Position numbers and translations under genes: made by a program | Part shown: one piece after another, positions 43,711 through 51,960 of the stretch | Position numbering within the stretch: the stretch's first letter is position 1 | Layout: each line of letters opens with the position of its first letter | From: Knoellia sp031844405 | Lineage (GTDB): Bacteria; Actinomycetota; Actinomycetes; Actinomycetales; Dermatophilaceae | NCBI GenBank assembly: GCA_031844405.1 | Contig: JAUZVC010000003.1 | Location: 186,001-250,000 of the forward strand | DNA length: 64,000 nucleotides | Reading direction: 5' to 3' | The notes under the pieces: model-generated | Told to the model about the DNA's origin: nothing | The model's input: the letters and a program-made list of their open reading frames with translations, nothing else | Database searches by the model: none

Positions 43711-44565
43711 TCAGCCCTTGACCCCGCCCTCGTTGGCGCCGGAGGTGAAGCGGCGCTGGAAGAGGAAGAACAGGATCGCGACCGGGATGGTCGTGAGGAG
43801 GGCGGCGCCGAGCTTGAGCGGGTACTGCGTGCCCGCGCTCAGCTCGCCGCTCGCCAGGCTCGCGAGACCCGTGACGAGCGTGCGCTTCTCCACCCCCTGG
43901 GTGGTGACGAGGAAGTGCGTGAACTCGTTCCACGACCCCTGGAACGACAGGATCGTCAACGTGATGAGCGCCGGCTTGGCCATGGGGAGGACCACGGACC
44001 AGAACGTGCGGAACACACCCGCCCCGTCAATCCTCGCCGCCTCCTCGATCGACACCGGCACGGAGTCGAAGAACTGCTTCATGATGAAGACGCCGGCGGC
44101 GTCGACGACGAGCGGCAGAATCATCGCCGTGTAGGTGTCGTAGTTCCCGAGGTAGTTGACCATGAGGAACTTCGGGATGAGCAGGGCGACTCCGGGGACG
44201 CTCATGACGGCCAGGACCGTGGCGAAGAGGAACCCGCGGCCGCGGAACCTCAGGCGCGACAAGGCGTAGCCGGCGAGACTGTCGAGGAAGACCCGGGCCA
44301 CGGTGACCACGGTCGCCACGAGGAACGAGTTGGACGTCCAGCGCATGATCGGGACGCCGGCACCGCCCTCGAGACCGAAGATCCGTTTCCACGCCGAGAG
44401 GTCGAGCGGGTTGGGCACGAGGCTCAGCGGGCTGTCCGTGGCGCCGGCGTTCGACTTGAGGGACGTGGCGATCTGGATGAAGAACGGGTAGATGAAGATG
44501 ACCGCGAAGAGGATGAGCAGGGCGTAGAAGGTCAGCATCTTCCACGTGGGGGTGCGGGTGCTCAT
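43711..44565 (-). CDS. CUT1 sugar ABC importer permease (MalG type), second system
   Basis: This 284-residue permease has six helices from LTFYALLILFAVIFIYPFFIQIATSL on. The EAA loop is SIEEAARIDGAGVFRTFWSVVLPMAKPAL and the C-terminus QRRFTSGANEGGVKG is MalG-like. ATG at 44565 overlaps the stop of the MalF-type gene (ATGA), so the two are made in equal amounts. A longer frame upstream to 44916 is the other-frame reading of that gene. The operon has no ATPase. Confidence 0.9.
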   Translation of the reverse strand: MSTRTPTWKMLTFYALLILFAVIFIYPFFIQIATSLKSNAGATDSPLSLVPNPLDLSAWKRIFGLEGGAGVPIMRWTSNSFLVATVVTVARVFLDSLAGYALSRLRFRGRGFLFATVLAVMSVPGVALLIPKFLMVNYLGNYDTYTAMILPLVVDAAGVFIMKQFFDSVPVSIEEAARIDGAGVFRTFWSVVLPMAKPALITLTILSFQGSWNEFTHFLVTTQGVEKRTLVTGLASLASGELSAGTQYPLKLGAALLTTIPVAILFFLFQRRFTSGANEGGVKG

Positions 44566-45731
44566 GATGCGGCTCCTCGGTCGGCGCCGACCCGTGCGGC
44601 AGTCGTGGGTGTGGTGCCGCGACGACGTCGGGGTGTCGCGTCCCTGTCCCGCAGGAGCCACCGCTGCACCGAGGTGAGCGTGATGATGAGCGCGAAGACG
44701 ATGAACGAGATCGCCGCACCCGTGCCGTAGTCGAGGCTGGTGAACGACTGCTTGTAGGACAGGAACGCCGGGGTGAGCGTCGTGTTGGCCGGCGCGCCCT
44801 TGCCCATGACGTAGATCTGGTCGAAGACCTGCCACGTGCCGATGAGGCCGAGGGTGGTCACGAGGAAGAACGCGGGCTTGAGCATCGGCATCGTGACGAA
44901 CCGGAGCTTCTGCCACGCCGACACGCCGTCAAGCATCGCGGCCTCCTCGACCTCCACGGGCACGTCCTGCAGGGCTGCGAGGAACATGAGCATGAACGTG
45001 CCGGTCGTGGTCCAGACGACGAGGATGATGACGACGCACATCGCGACCGAGGGACCGGAGAGCCAGTCCCAGAGACTGCGACCGAACACCTCCGACTGGG
45101 CGAACCCGGGGGAGCCGTCGACGCCGACTCCACCGGCGAGGATGTGGAACAGGCCTCGCGAGTCGCTGAACCACGCGGGACCGTCGACACCGAGCTTGCC
45201 CAGGACGGCGTTGACCGCACCCGAGTTCGCGAAGAGGAAGATGAAGACCACCGAGATCGCGATCGAGCTCGTCACGGACGGGAAGTAGAAGGCGGTCCGG
45301 AAGAACCCCTTGCCCTTGAGGAACCTGTTGTTGACGACGAGGGCCAGCAGGAACGACAGGGCGGTCTGCAGGGGGACGACGAAGAGCACGAACCAGAAGT
45401 TGTTGCCGATGCTCTGCATGAAGTTCTGGCGCTCGAGCCCGTCCTGCGTGAACAGGGCCGAGTAGTTGTCGAGGCCGACGAAGGTGGCGTTCTCACCACC
45501 CACGAACGGGGAGCCGTTGCCGTTCCACGTCGTCAGGCTGACGTAGAACGCCATGAGCACCGGGATGAGCAGGAAGACACCCAGGATGACGATCATGGGC
45601 GCGGTGAACAGCCAGCCGGCGACCGCGTCGCCGCGTCGGGTGCCGCCGCCCCGCCTGCGGCCGGGGCCGGGGGCCACCCGCCCGCGGCCGGGAGCCACCC
45701 GTCCGTGGACGGGCCTGGTCTCTGTCGACAC
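44562..45731 (-). CDS. CUT1 sugar ABC importer permease (MalF type), second system
   Basis: This 389-residue permease has a long basic N-terminal tail with a short internal repeat (GRVAPGRGRVAPGPGRR), six helices and an EAA loop EVEEAAMLDGVSAWQKLRFVTMPMLKPAFF. A large external loop between helices 3 and 4 carries the W-rich GPAWFSDSRGLFH. GTG at 45731 lies 2 bases after the stop of the binding-protein gene, so the genes are tightly coupled. The C-terminal tail is again Arg/Thr-rich. Confidence 0.9.
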   Translation of the reverse strand: MSTETRPVHGRVAPGRGRVAPGPGRRRGGGTRRGDAVAGWLFTAPMIVILGVFLLIPVLMAFYVSLTTWNGNGSPFVGGENATFVGLDNYSALFTQDGLERQNFMQSIGNNFWFVLFVVPLQTALSFLLALVVNNRFLKGKGFFRTAFYFPSVTSSIAISVVFIFLFANSGAVNAVLGKLGVDGPAWFSDSRGLFHILAGGVGVDGSPGFAQSEVFGRSLWDWLSGPSVAMCVVIILVVWTTTGTFMLMFLAALQDVPVEVEEAAMLDGVSAWQKLRFVTMPMLKPAFFLVTTLGLIGTWQVFDQIYVMGKGAPANTTLTPAFLSYKQSFTSLDYGTGAAISFIVFALIITLTSVQRWLLRDRDATPRRRRGTTPTTAARVGADRGAAS

Positions 45732-45733
45732 GG

Positions 45734-46987
45734 TCAGTTGCCGCCGAGGGCGGACTCGCCGTTCTTCTGCAGGGTCGCGAGGATCGTCTTCGGGTCCTTG
45801 GACTTCAGCTGCTCGAGGTCGGTGTTGAACGCCGACATCACCGGGTCGAAGCCGGGGGCGTTGACCGGGCCCTGGCCGTACTCGCCGCCCGCGGCGAAGG
45901 CGGCGTCGTCCGGGAACTGCTGGGTGTACTGCTCGGCGCCCTCCTTGGTGGACGGCATGACGCCGAAGGCCTTGGCGAACGCCATCTGCTGCGTCGTCGA
46001 CGTCAGGGTCTTGACGAGGTCGACGGCGGCGGCCTGGGACTTGGACTTGGCAGCGATGCCCCAGCAGTTGCTGAAGAGGAGCGTGCCCTTGCCGGCCGGT
46101 CCCTCCGGCAGCTCGACGACCTTGGCCTTGATGTCCGGGAAGTCGTTGGTGAGGGCCCCGCGGATCCAGTTGCCCTCGATCGTCATGGCCGCGACGCCCT
46201 TGCCCAGGGCCTCACCACCCCATCCGGAGTCGACCTCCTTCGCGTACTTCATCGCACCCGACTTGAGCAGCTTCTGGGCCTGCGTGAGACCGGCGAGGTT
46301 CTCGGGTGAGTCCGCCGTGACCTCCGTGCCGTCCTCGTTGACGACCCAGCCGCCGGCCTGCCTCATGAAGACGCCGAGGCGGGCCCACTCGCCGCTCACG
46401 ACGAGCCCCGTGACCTTGCCGCTGGTGAGCTTGGTGGCTGCGGCCTCGAGGCCGGCCCAGTCCTTCGGGATGTCGGCGTCGGTGAGTCCGGCCTTGGTCC
46501 AGAGGTCGGTGTTGATGACGAGGGCCAGGGTCGAGAAGTCCTTCGGGGCGCACTGGAGCTTGCCGTCGTAGGTGTAGGTCTTGACAAGGCTGTCGAGGAA
46601 GCCGGCGTCCTGGACCTGGTCGCCGTAGGCGAAGAGGTTGCCGGCCTTGGCGAAGTCACCGATCCGGGCGGCGTCCGCGTAGAAGATGTCCGGAGGCGTC
46701 CCGCCGGCGAAGCCCTGGCCCAGCTGCTGGTTGAGGTCCGAGGCGACGACGACCTCGGCGGTGTTGCCGGTCTTCTTCGACCACGCGTCGGCGGCCGACT
46801 TCACCGCGGCGGTCTCGGCATCGCCGGAGGTGCCGATGAGGATCTGCAGCTTGGACGGTCCGGTGGACTGCTGCGGGGCCGAGGACTCCTCCTCGAAGCC
46901 TCCACCTCCGCATGCGGCGAGCGAGAGGACCACGCCTGCGGCGCAGGCGACGACGGCGCGGGAGCGACGAGCGCGAGGGGTGTGCAT
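45734..46987 (-). CDS. CUT1 sugar-binding lipoprotein, second system
   Basis: This 417-residue lipoprotein has a signal peptide AVVACAAGVVLSLAAC with the lipobox cysteine at about residue 26, then a Gly/Glu/Ser linker. The mature domain shows family marks: GGTPPDIFYADAARIGDFAKAGNL, ALVINTDLWTKAGL, PKDWAGLEAAATKL, GVAAMTIEGNWIRGAL and FSNCWGIAAKSK. It is the first gene after LacI in this operon and supplies ligand to the two permeases. The neighbouring debranching-type enzyme suggests a malto- or gluco-oligosaccharide ligand; this is inference. Confidence 0.88.
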   Translation of the reverse strand: MHTPRARRSRAVVACAAGVVLSLAACGGGGFEEESSAPQQSTGPSKLQILIGTSGDAETAAVKSAADAWSKKTGNTAEVVVASDLNQQLGQGFAGGTPPDIFYADAARIGDFAKAGNLFAYGDQVQDAGFLDSLVKTYTYDGKLQCAPKDFSTLALVINTDLWTKAGLTDADIPKDWAGLEAAATKLTSGKVTGLVVSGEWARLGVFMRQAGGWVVNEDGTEVTADSPENLAGLTQAQKLLKSGAMKYAKEVDSGWGGEALGKGVAAMTIEGNWIRGALTNDFPDIKAKVVELPEGPAGKGTLLFSNCWGIAAKSKSQAAAVDLVKTLTSTTQQMAFAKAFGVMPSTKEGAEQYTQQFPDDAAFAAGGEYGQGPVNAPGFDPVMSAFNTDLEQLKSKDPKTILATLQKNGESALGGN

Positions 46988-47065
46988 GACTTCTCCTGGG
47001 GGTGGGGTGGCGGGGCTGGTGATGCGATGGAGCGGTGCTGCGGGCGGGCGGGCGGTGGTGCTGCG

Positions 47066-48094
47066 TCAGGGTTCCGAGCTGGACCGGGGGACGAGGGTGG
47101 GGGTGAGCATGGTCCCCGTGGGGTGCTCGCGGCCCGAGGTCAGCTGTTCGTGGACCTGGGTGAGGAGCTCGTCGGCGATGTCCCTGAACGGCTGGGCCAC
47201 GCTGGTCAGGTCGTGGGCGAGCGCGGACTGGGAGCCGTCGAAGCCGACGATGCCCACGTCGCGACCGGGTGCGAGCCCGCGCGCGAGAAGCACCTGGTGC
47301 ACGGCGATCGCGAGCAGGTCGGAGGCGCAGACGATGGCACCACCACGCCCGACCGCGTCGACCAGCGGGCCGGCCGCCTCGATCGCCTCGGGGAGGCGCT
47401 GCTCGGTGGTCGCCTGGAGAGTGGCGTCCGCACGGTCGTGCCGGCTCGTGGCGTCTACCCAGCCCTGGTGGCGCTCGTCGCCGACGAGGGAGCCGGTGGG
47501 CCAGCCGAGGTATCCGATGGGGCCGTACCCCCGCGCCACCAGGTGCTCCACGGCGGCGTCGGTGCCTGCGCGACCGTCGACGTCGGCCCAGGCGGTGAAC
47601 GACGGGTCGTCCCAGACCCTGCCGAACGACGCGAACGGGATCCCCTGCTCGGCCAGCCACGCGGGACGCGGGTCGCCGTGATGGGTGTCCATGATGACGA
47701 AGGCGTCGACGAGCCTGCTGCGCCACATCTCGCGGTACTGCTCGAGGGTGGGACCTCCCCGGTCCGACCCGAACGTCACGATGTGGCAGTCGTGGCTCGG
47801 GGCACGGATGGTGAGCGAGACGAGGAAGGGGGCGAGCGCGTCGCTCAGGACCTCGGCGCCCTGGCCGGTGAGCTCCATGCCCACCGCGCCGGCCCGTCGC
47901 TGTTGCAGGGAGCTGGCCGCCGTCGAGGGGGAGTAGCCCAGCCGGTCGATCTCGGCGCGGACCCGGGCGAGGGTGTCGGCGCGCACCCGCTCGGGGTGCT
48001 TGAGCGCGTTCGAGACGGTCTGGCGCGACACCCCGGCGGCGACCGCGACGTCGTTGACGGTCGCACGCGAGCGGGCGGACGACGGTGTCGCCAT
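47066..48094 (-). CDS. LacI-family regulator, second sugar system
   Basis: This 342-residue regulator has helix-turn-helix TVNDVAVAAGVSRQTVSNALKHPERV and hinge TAASSLQQRRAGAVGMEL, then the ligand-sensing domain with RLVDAFVIMDTHHGDP, DVDGRAGTDAAVEHLVARGYGPIGYLG, CASDLLAIAVHQVLLARGLAPGRDVGIVGFDG. It lies ahead of the binding-protein gene (78-base gap) and diverges from the debranching-type enzyme gene, so it probably controls both directions from the shared 166-base region, where two adjacent palindromes lie. Confidence 0.9.
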   Translation of the reverse strand: MATPSSARSRATVNDVAVAAGVSRQTVSNALKHPERVRADTLARVRAEIDRLGYSPSTAASSLQQRRAGAVGMELTGQGAEVLSDALAPFLVSLTIRAPSHDCHIVTFGSDRGGPTLEQYREMWRSRLVDAFVIMDTHHGDPRPAWLAEQGIPFASFGRVWDDPSFTAWADVDGRAGTDAAVEHLVARGYGPIGYLGWPTGSLVGDERHQGWVDATSRHDRADATLQATTEQRLPEAIEAAGPLVDAVGRGGAIVCASDLLAIAVHQVLLARGLAPGRDVGIVGFDGSQSALAHDLTSVAQPFRDIADELLTQVHEQLTSGREHPTGTMLTPTLVPRSSSEP

Positions 48095-48141
48095 GACGGA
48101 CCTCCTCGACGGTGAGAAGCGGGTGAGCGACCGGGCCCGGT

Positions 48142-48173
48142 TTCGAGCTGTGCTCGAATTTGAACCTTCAAAT
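48142..48173. promoter_or_regulatory. Adjacent palindromes, candidate double operator
   Basis: TTCGAG-N5-CTCGAA (48142-48158) abuts ATTTGAA-CC-TTCAAAT (48158-48173). A -10-like TATAGT follows at 48177-48182, pointing toward the debranching-type gene. The region is A/T-rich for this genome. Binding by the LacI protein at 47066-48094 is the natural guess. Confidence 0.6.
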
Positions 48174-48260
48174 CGCTATAGTGCCTACTGTGACGTGGAG
48201 CACGATTCGCTGTCAAGTGACCGAGTGCGTCGATCGTGGCGCCGACGAGGAAGGACGACG

Positions 48261-50306
48261 ATGACGCGCTACGTGCAGCCTTGGCTCCACGAGCTCGAGA
48301 TCGCGGTGCGGGGGAACGTCACCAGCGTCTCGGACCGGCGCGGTGACATGGGGGCCGCCGGGACGGGGCTCTTCGTGGACGACCGGCGGGTCCTCTCGGT
48401 GTGGGATGTGCGGGTCGACCGGGAGCGACCGGACTGGCTCGCCGCCGCGAGCTCCGGCCCCACGACCACGGTCTCCACCCTCCTGCGTTCGCTCGGCGAC
48501 CCGGGGGCGGACCCGACGGTCGAGCTCGTCCGCGAGCGCGTCCTCGTCGACGGTGGGATGCACGAGACCCTGCGCGTCACCTCGCACGCCGCGGAGCCCG
48601 TCGAGCTCGAGGTCGCGATCCGGCTCGGAGGTGACGGCGCGGACGTGGCGACGGTCAAGGGCGGCGCGTCCGGCACCGTGCTCGTGCCCCAGCTCTCGGC
48701 TCACACCGCGACGTGGGAGGACGAGCGTCACGCGACGACGTTCACCGCCGACGACGGAACGGCCTCCCGCGCCGACGGGACGACGGAGTGGGTCTGGTCG
48801 ACGACGGTCGTGCCGGGCGGCACGAGCACCCTCAGGACCAGCGTCATGACCGAGCGCAGGGGCGAGCGTGTCTTCGCCACCGACGCCGGCTGGGACGCGA
48901 TCTCCTGGGACTCCGTCACGGTGGAGTCGGTCGACCCTCGTCCCGGTCGGCTCATGGCGCAGTCCGTCGCCGACCTGCGCGGCCTCCTGCTCACCGATCC
49001 CGAGTCGCCGCAGGACGTCTTCGCCGCGGCCGGGACCCCGTGGTACCTCACGCTCTTCGGCCGCGACTCACTGTGGGCGGCCCGGCTCATGCTGCCTTTC
49101 GGCACGGACCTCGCCCGCGGCACGCTCCGCTCACTTGCCCGCCGGCAGGGCACCGCGACCGACTCCGTCACCGCCTCGGCGCCGGGCAAGATCCTCCACG
49201 AGGTGCGACGCAGCACCTACGTCGACCCCGTGACGGGGATGAGACTGCCGCCGGTCTACTACGGCTCGGTCGACGCCACGCCACTCTGGGTCAGGCTGCT
49301 CCACGACGCCTGGCGGTGGGGACTCGACGAGCAGGTGGTCCGCGAGCTCGAGCCGACCCTGCGGCGTGCCCTCGCGTGGATGCGCACCGAGCTCGAGGGC
49401 GGCGACGGGCTGCTGCGCTACGTCGACGAGAGCGGCTCGGGACTCGCGAACCAGGGCTGGAAGGACTCGGGCGACTCGATGCGCCGCAGCGACGGCACGA
49501 TCGCCGACGCGCCCATCGCCCTCGTGGAGACCCAGGCGTATGCCGTCGCCGCGGCTCGCGGAGCGGCCGACCTCCTTGAGACCGTCCTGGGGGAGTCCGG
49601 CGACGACTGGCGGGCGTGGGCCGACGACCTCGCAGCGACCGTGCGTGAGCGGTTCTGGGTCGACTCGCCGACGGTGCCCCACCTGTCGATGGCGATCGCC
49701 GGCGACGGCCGGCCCGTCGACGGCGTCGGCAGCAACATGGGTCACGTCCTCGGGACCGGCGTGCTCAGCGCGGCGGAGGCACGGCGCACGGCCCACGCGC
49801 TGACGTCTCCCGACATGCTCGGTCCGGCAGGGGTGCGCACCCTCTCGCGGGACAACCCGGCATACAACCCGGTCGGCTACCACACGGGGTCGGTCTGGAC
49901 GCACGACAACGCCATCGCGGCCCTCGGCCTGGCCGAGGAGGGGTTCGGTGACCAGGCGGCACGCGTGCTCTCCGCGCTGGTCGAGGTCGGTTCCTGGACC
50001 GGCAACCGGTGGCCCGAGCTGTTCGGAGGGGAGCTCCTCATGGGACGACCCCTGCCCTATCCCGCCTCGTGCCGCCCGCAGGCGTGGGCGGCCGCCTCGG
50101 CCGGTGCCCTCGTCGAGGTGGTTCTCGGGCTCGGCGCCGACGCACCGAACCGGACTCTCAGGCTTTCGCCGATCAACCCCGCCCCCTTCGGCGCGATGAC
50201 GGTGCGGGGACTCAGGGTCGGCGACGTCGAGGTGTCGGTCTCGGTCGACGGCGACGGGCAGGTCCTCGACGTGGACGCTCCCGGTGTCGAGGTCGAGGTC
50301 GGCTGA
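48261..50306 (+). CDS. Glycogen-debranching/amylo-alpha-1,6-glucosidase-like enzyme
   Basis: This 681-residue cytoplasmic protein has an N-terminal beta-rich domain typical of the bacterial debranching family (NVTSVSDRRGDMGAAGTGLFVDDRRVLS) and an (alpha/alpha)6-barrel C-terminal domain. Barrel marks are TPWYLTLFGRDSLWAARLML (acidic residue of the active site), NQGWKDSGDSMRRSDG, VETQAYAVAAARGAADLL and YNPVGYHTGSVWTHDNAIAALGL, then GGELLMGRPLPYPASCRPQAWAA. It should act on branched or short alpha-glucans, perhaps those brought in by the divergent importer. ATG at 48261 follows GAGGAAGGA. Confidence 0.85.
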   Translation: MTRYVQPWLHELEIAVRGNVTSVSDRRGDMGAAGTGLFVDDRRVLSVWDVRVDRERPDWLAAASSGPTTTVSTLLRSLGDPGADPTVELVRERVLVDGGMHETLRVTSHAAEPVELEVAIRLGGDGADVATVKGGASGTVLVPQLSAHTATWEDERHATTFTADDGTASRADGTTEWVWSTTVVPGGTSTLRTSVMTERRGERVFATDAGWDAISWDSVTVESVDPRPGRLMAQSVADLRGLLLTDPESPQDVFAAAGTPWYLTLFGRDSLWAARLMLPFGTDLARGTLRSLARRQGTATDSVTASAPGKILHEVRRSTYVDPVTGMRLPPVYYGSVDATPLWVRLLHDAWRWGLDEQVVRELEPTLRRALAWMRTELEGGDGLLRYVDESGSGLANQGWKDSGDSMRRSDGTIADAPIALVETQAYAVAAARGAADLLETVLGESGDDWRAWADDLAATVRERFWVDSPTVPHLSMAIAGDGRPVDGVGSNMGHVLGTGVLSAAEARRTAHALTSPDMLGPAGVRTLSRDNPAYNPVGYHTGSVWTHDNAIAALGLAEEGFGDQAARVLSALVEVGSWTGNRWPELFGGELLMGRPLPYPASCRPQAWAAASAGALVEVVLGLGADAPNRTLRLSPINPAPFGAMTVRGLRVGDVEVSVSVDGDGQVLDVDAPGVEVEVG

Positions 50307-50341
50307 GTGACGCCAGGTCGCACCGACGGCATACTGGGGCG

Positions 50342-51010
50342 ATGGTGCGGGTCCTCGCCATAGCCGACGAGGTGGACCACTCCCTCGTGGGGGAGCGGCT
50401 CACCCGGATGCGGCCCGACCTCGTCGTCAGCGCGGGTGACCTGCCCTGGGACTACATCGAGTCCGTGGCCTCGGCCGTCGACGTCCCCGTCGTCTTCGTG
50501 CCGGGCAACCACGACCCCGAGGTGGCGAGCCGCAAGGTGTCGCGCGCAGGGCTGCACCTCGATGCCGGAATGCCCTGTCCCGCACCGCGACCCGTTGGTG
50601 CGGTCAACGCCGACGGCGTCGTCGTCGAGGCGGCCGGACTCCGCATTGCCGGCCTCGGCGGGTGCGTGAGGTACAGGCAGGGTCCGAACATGTACTCACA
50701 GCGCGAGTACCAGTTGCGGGCTCGACGCCTCTCGTGGCGCGCCCGCGGTGGTTGGTCACCGGCGCGTCGGCTCCCCACTGTCGACATCCTGCTCACCCAC
50801 GCGCCACCCCTCGGCCTCGGTGACGAGGACGACGGTCCGCACGTCGGCATCGCTGCGCTGCACGGACTCCTCGAGAGGCTCCGCCCGACGTGGTTGCTGC
50901 ACGGGCACATCCATCCGCACGGACAGCCCCGGCCGGACCGGCAGGTGGGTGCCACGACGATCCGCAACGTCGTCCCCGTGCGGCTCTTCGAGATCGAGCG
51001 AGGCGACTGA
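50342..51010 (+). CDS. Calcineurin-like metallophosphoesterase
   Basis: This 222-residue enzyme has a metallophosphoesterase fold: VRVLAIADEVDHS (where the family usually has D-x-H, here ADEVDH), LVVSAGDLPWDY (G-D), VFVPGNHDPE (G-N-H-D), ILLTHAPPLG and LHGHIHPHGQ (G-H-x-H). The first motif is atypical, since D-x-H is replaced by D-E-V-D-H, so metal site 1 may differ. The substrate is unknown. It starts 35 bases after the debranching-type gene and precedes a ParB-domain gene by 2 bases, so the three may be one transcript. Confidence 0.8.
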   Translation: MVRVLAIADEVDHSLVGERLTRMRPDLVVSAGDLPWDYIESVASAVDVPVVFVPGNHDPEVASRKVSRAGLHLDAGMPCPAPRPVGAVNADGVVVEAAGLRIAGLGGCVRYRQGPNMYSQREYQLRARRLSWRARGGWSPARRLPTVDILLTHAPPLGLGDEDDGPHVGIAALHGLLERLRPTWLLHGHIHPHGQPRPDRQVGATTIRNVVPVRLFEIERGD

Positions 51011-51012
51011 CC

Positions 51013-51855
51013 GTGGTGTCCGACACCGGGTTCCCGCGAGCCGACGCGGAGGCTGACTTCCTCAAGGTCCGCCGGCAGCAGCGCATGTCCGGCCTCGCGC
51101 GCAGGATGCGCGGGGACGAGGGGCGGGTCCTGGCGCTCGACGAGGTGCTCAGGGCGGTCGGCAACCGTGGCGAGCAGTCGCTCGGTGTCCAGAGCATCCC
51201 GGTCGAACGCATCGTCGGGTCGGTCGACAAGGTGCGCGAGTTCGACCCGAGCTTTCGGCCCACCTCCGGGCGCAACCGGGCCCGGTGGGAGCGCCTCGCC
51301 GAAGCAGTGCGCCGGGGACAGCCCATCCCGCCGATCGACGTCTACCAGGTCGGCGACATGTACTTCGTCCGCGACGGGCACCACCGCGTCTCGGTCGTCC
51401 GCGCGCTCGGCGACTCGCTCATCGAGGCCGACGTCACCCGCATCCGCACGACGCTCGACCCGGCCGGCATACGCGACCGCGGCGACCTGCGCGGCAAGGC
51501 GATGCGCAAGCTCTTCCTCGAACGCGTGCCGCTCGACAGGCTCGCGCGGGCCGAGGTGAAGTGCAAGGACCCGGCGAACTACCCGCTGCTCGCGGAGATG
51601 GTCGAGGCCTGGGCGGCGCGGCTCATGTTCCGCGAGGGTGTGCTCCTCACCGCGTCGCACGCGGCGTCGCGGTGGTATGCCGAGGAGTTCTCGATGGTCA
51701 TGGAGCTCGCGCGCGGCGGGTTCGTCGAGGAGGGGGAGGCCGAGGGCGATGCCTACGTGCGGCTCGCGGGCACCCGCTACCAGCTCTTCGGCGAGCATGT
51801 CTGGTCCGAGGAGGTCTTCGAGGAGATCGCGCGGGCACGCCAGAAGAGCAAGTGA
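51013..51855 (+). CDS. ParB/sulfiredoxin-fold domain protein
   Basis: This protein of about 280 residues has a ParB N-terminal-like domain: SIPVERIVGSV, RWERLAEAVRRGQPIPPIDVYQVGDMYFVRDGHHRVSVVRALG, with GHHR at the place of the CTP/nucleotide-binding GERR-type box. There is no recognisable ParB helix-turn-helix; the C-terminal half is helical with EEFSMVMELARGG and AGTRYQLFGEHVWSEEVFEEIA. ParB-fold proteins can bind CTP or ATP or act as sulfiredoxin-like enzymes; this one's role is unknown. The start is GTG at 51013 or 51016, immediately after the phosphoesterase stop. Confidence 0.75.
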   Translation: MVSDTGFPRADAEADFLKVRRQQRMSGLARRMRGDEGRVLALDEVLRAVGNRGEQSLGVQSIPVERIVGSVDKVREFDPSFRPTSGRNRARWERLAEAVRRGQPIPPIDVYQVGDMYFVRDGHHRVSVVRALGDSLIEADVTRIRTTLDPAGIRDRGDLRGKAMRKLFLERVPLDRLARAEVKCKDPANYPLLAEMVEAWAARLMFREGVLLTASHAASRWYAEEFSMVMELARGGFVEEGEAEGDAYVRLAGTRYQLFGEHVWSEEVFEEIARARQKSK

Positions 51856-51872
51856 GCGCAGGCCGTCACGCA

Positions 51873-51889
51873 CGGTGGCGGGGCCACCG
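51873..51889. terminator. Short hairpin between convergent genes
   Basis: CGGTGGC pairs with GCCACCG around a 3-base GGG loop, between the ParB-domain stop and the SugC-like stop. It is GC-only, with no T-run; terminator use is likely but not certain. Confidence 0.45.
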
Positions 51890-51960
51890 ACCTCGGGCCT
51901 CGTGCCTCGTGCCGCCGAAGCGGAAGCCATAGGAGGAGCGGGAGCAGGAACGGGCTCAGG

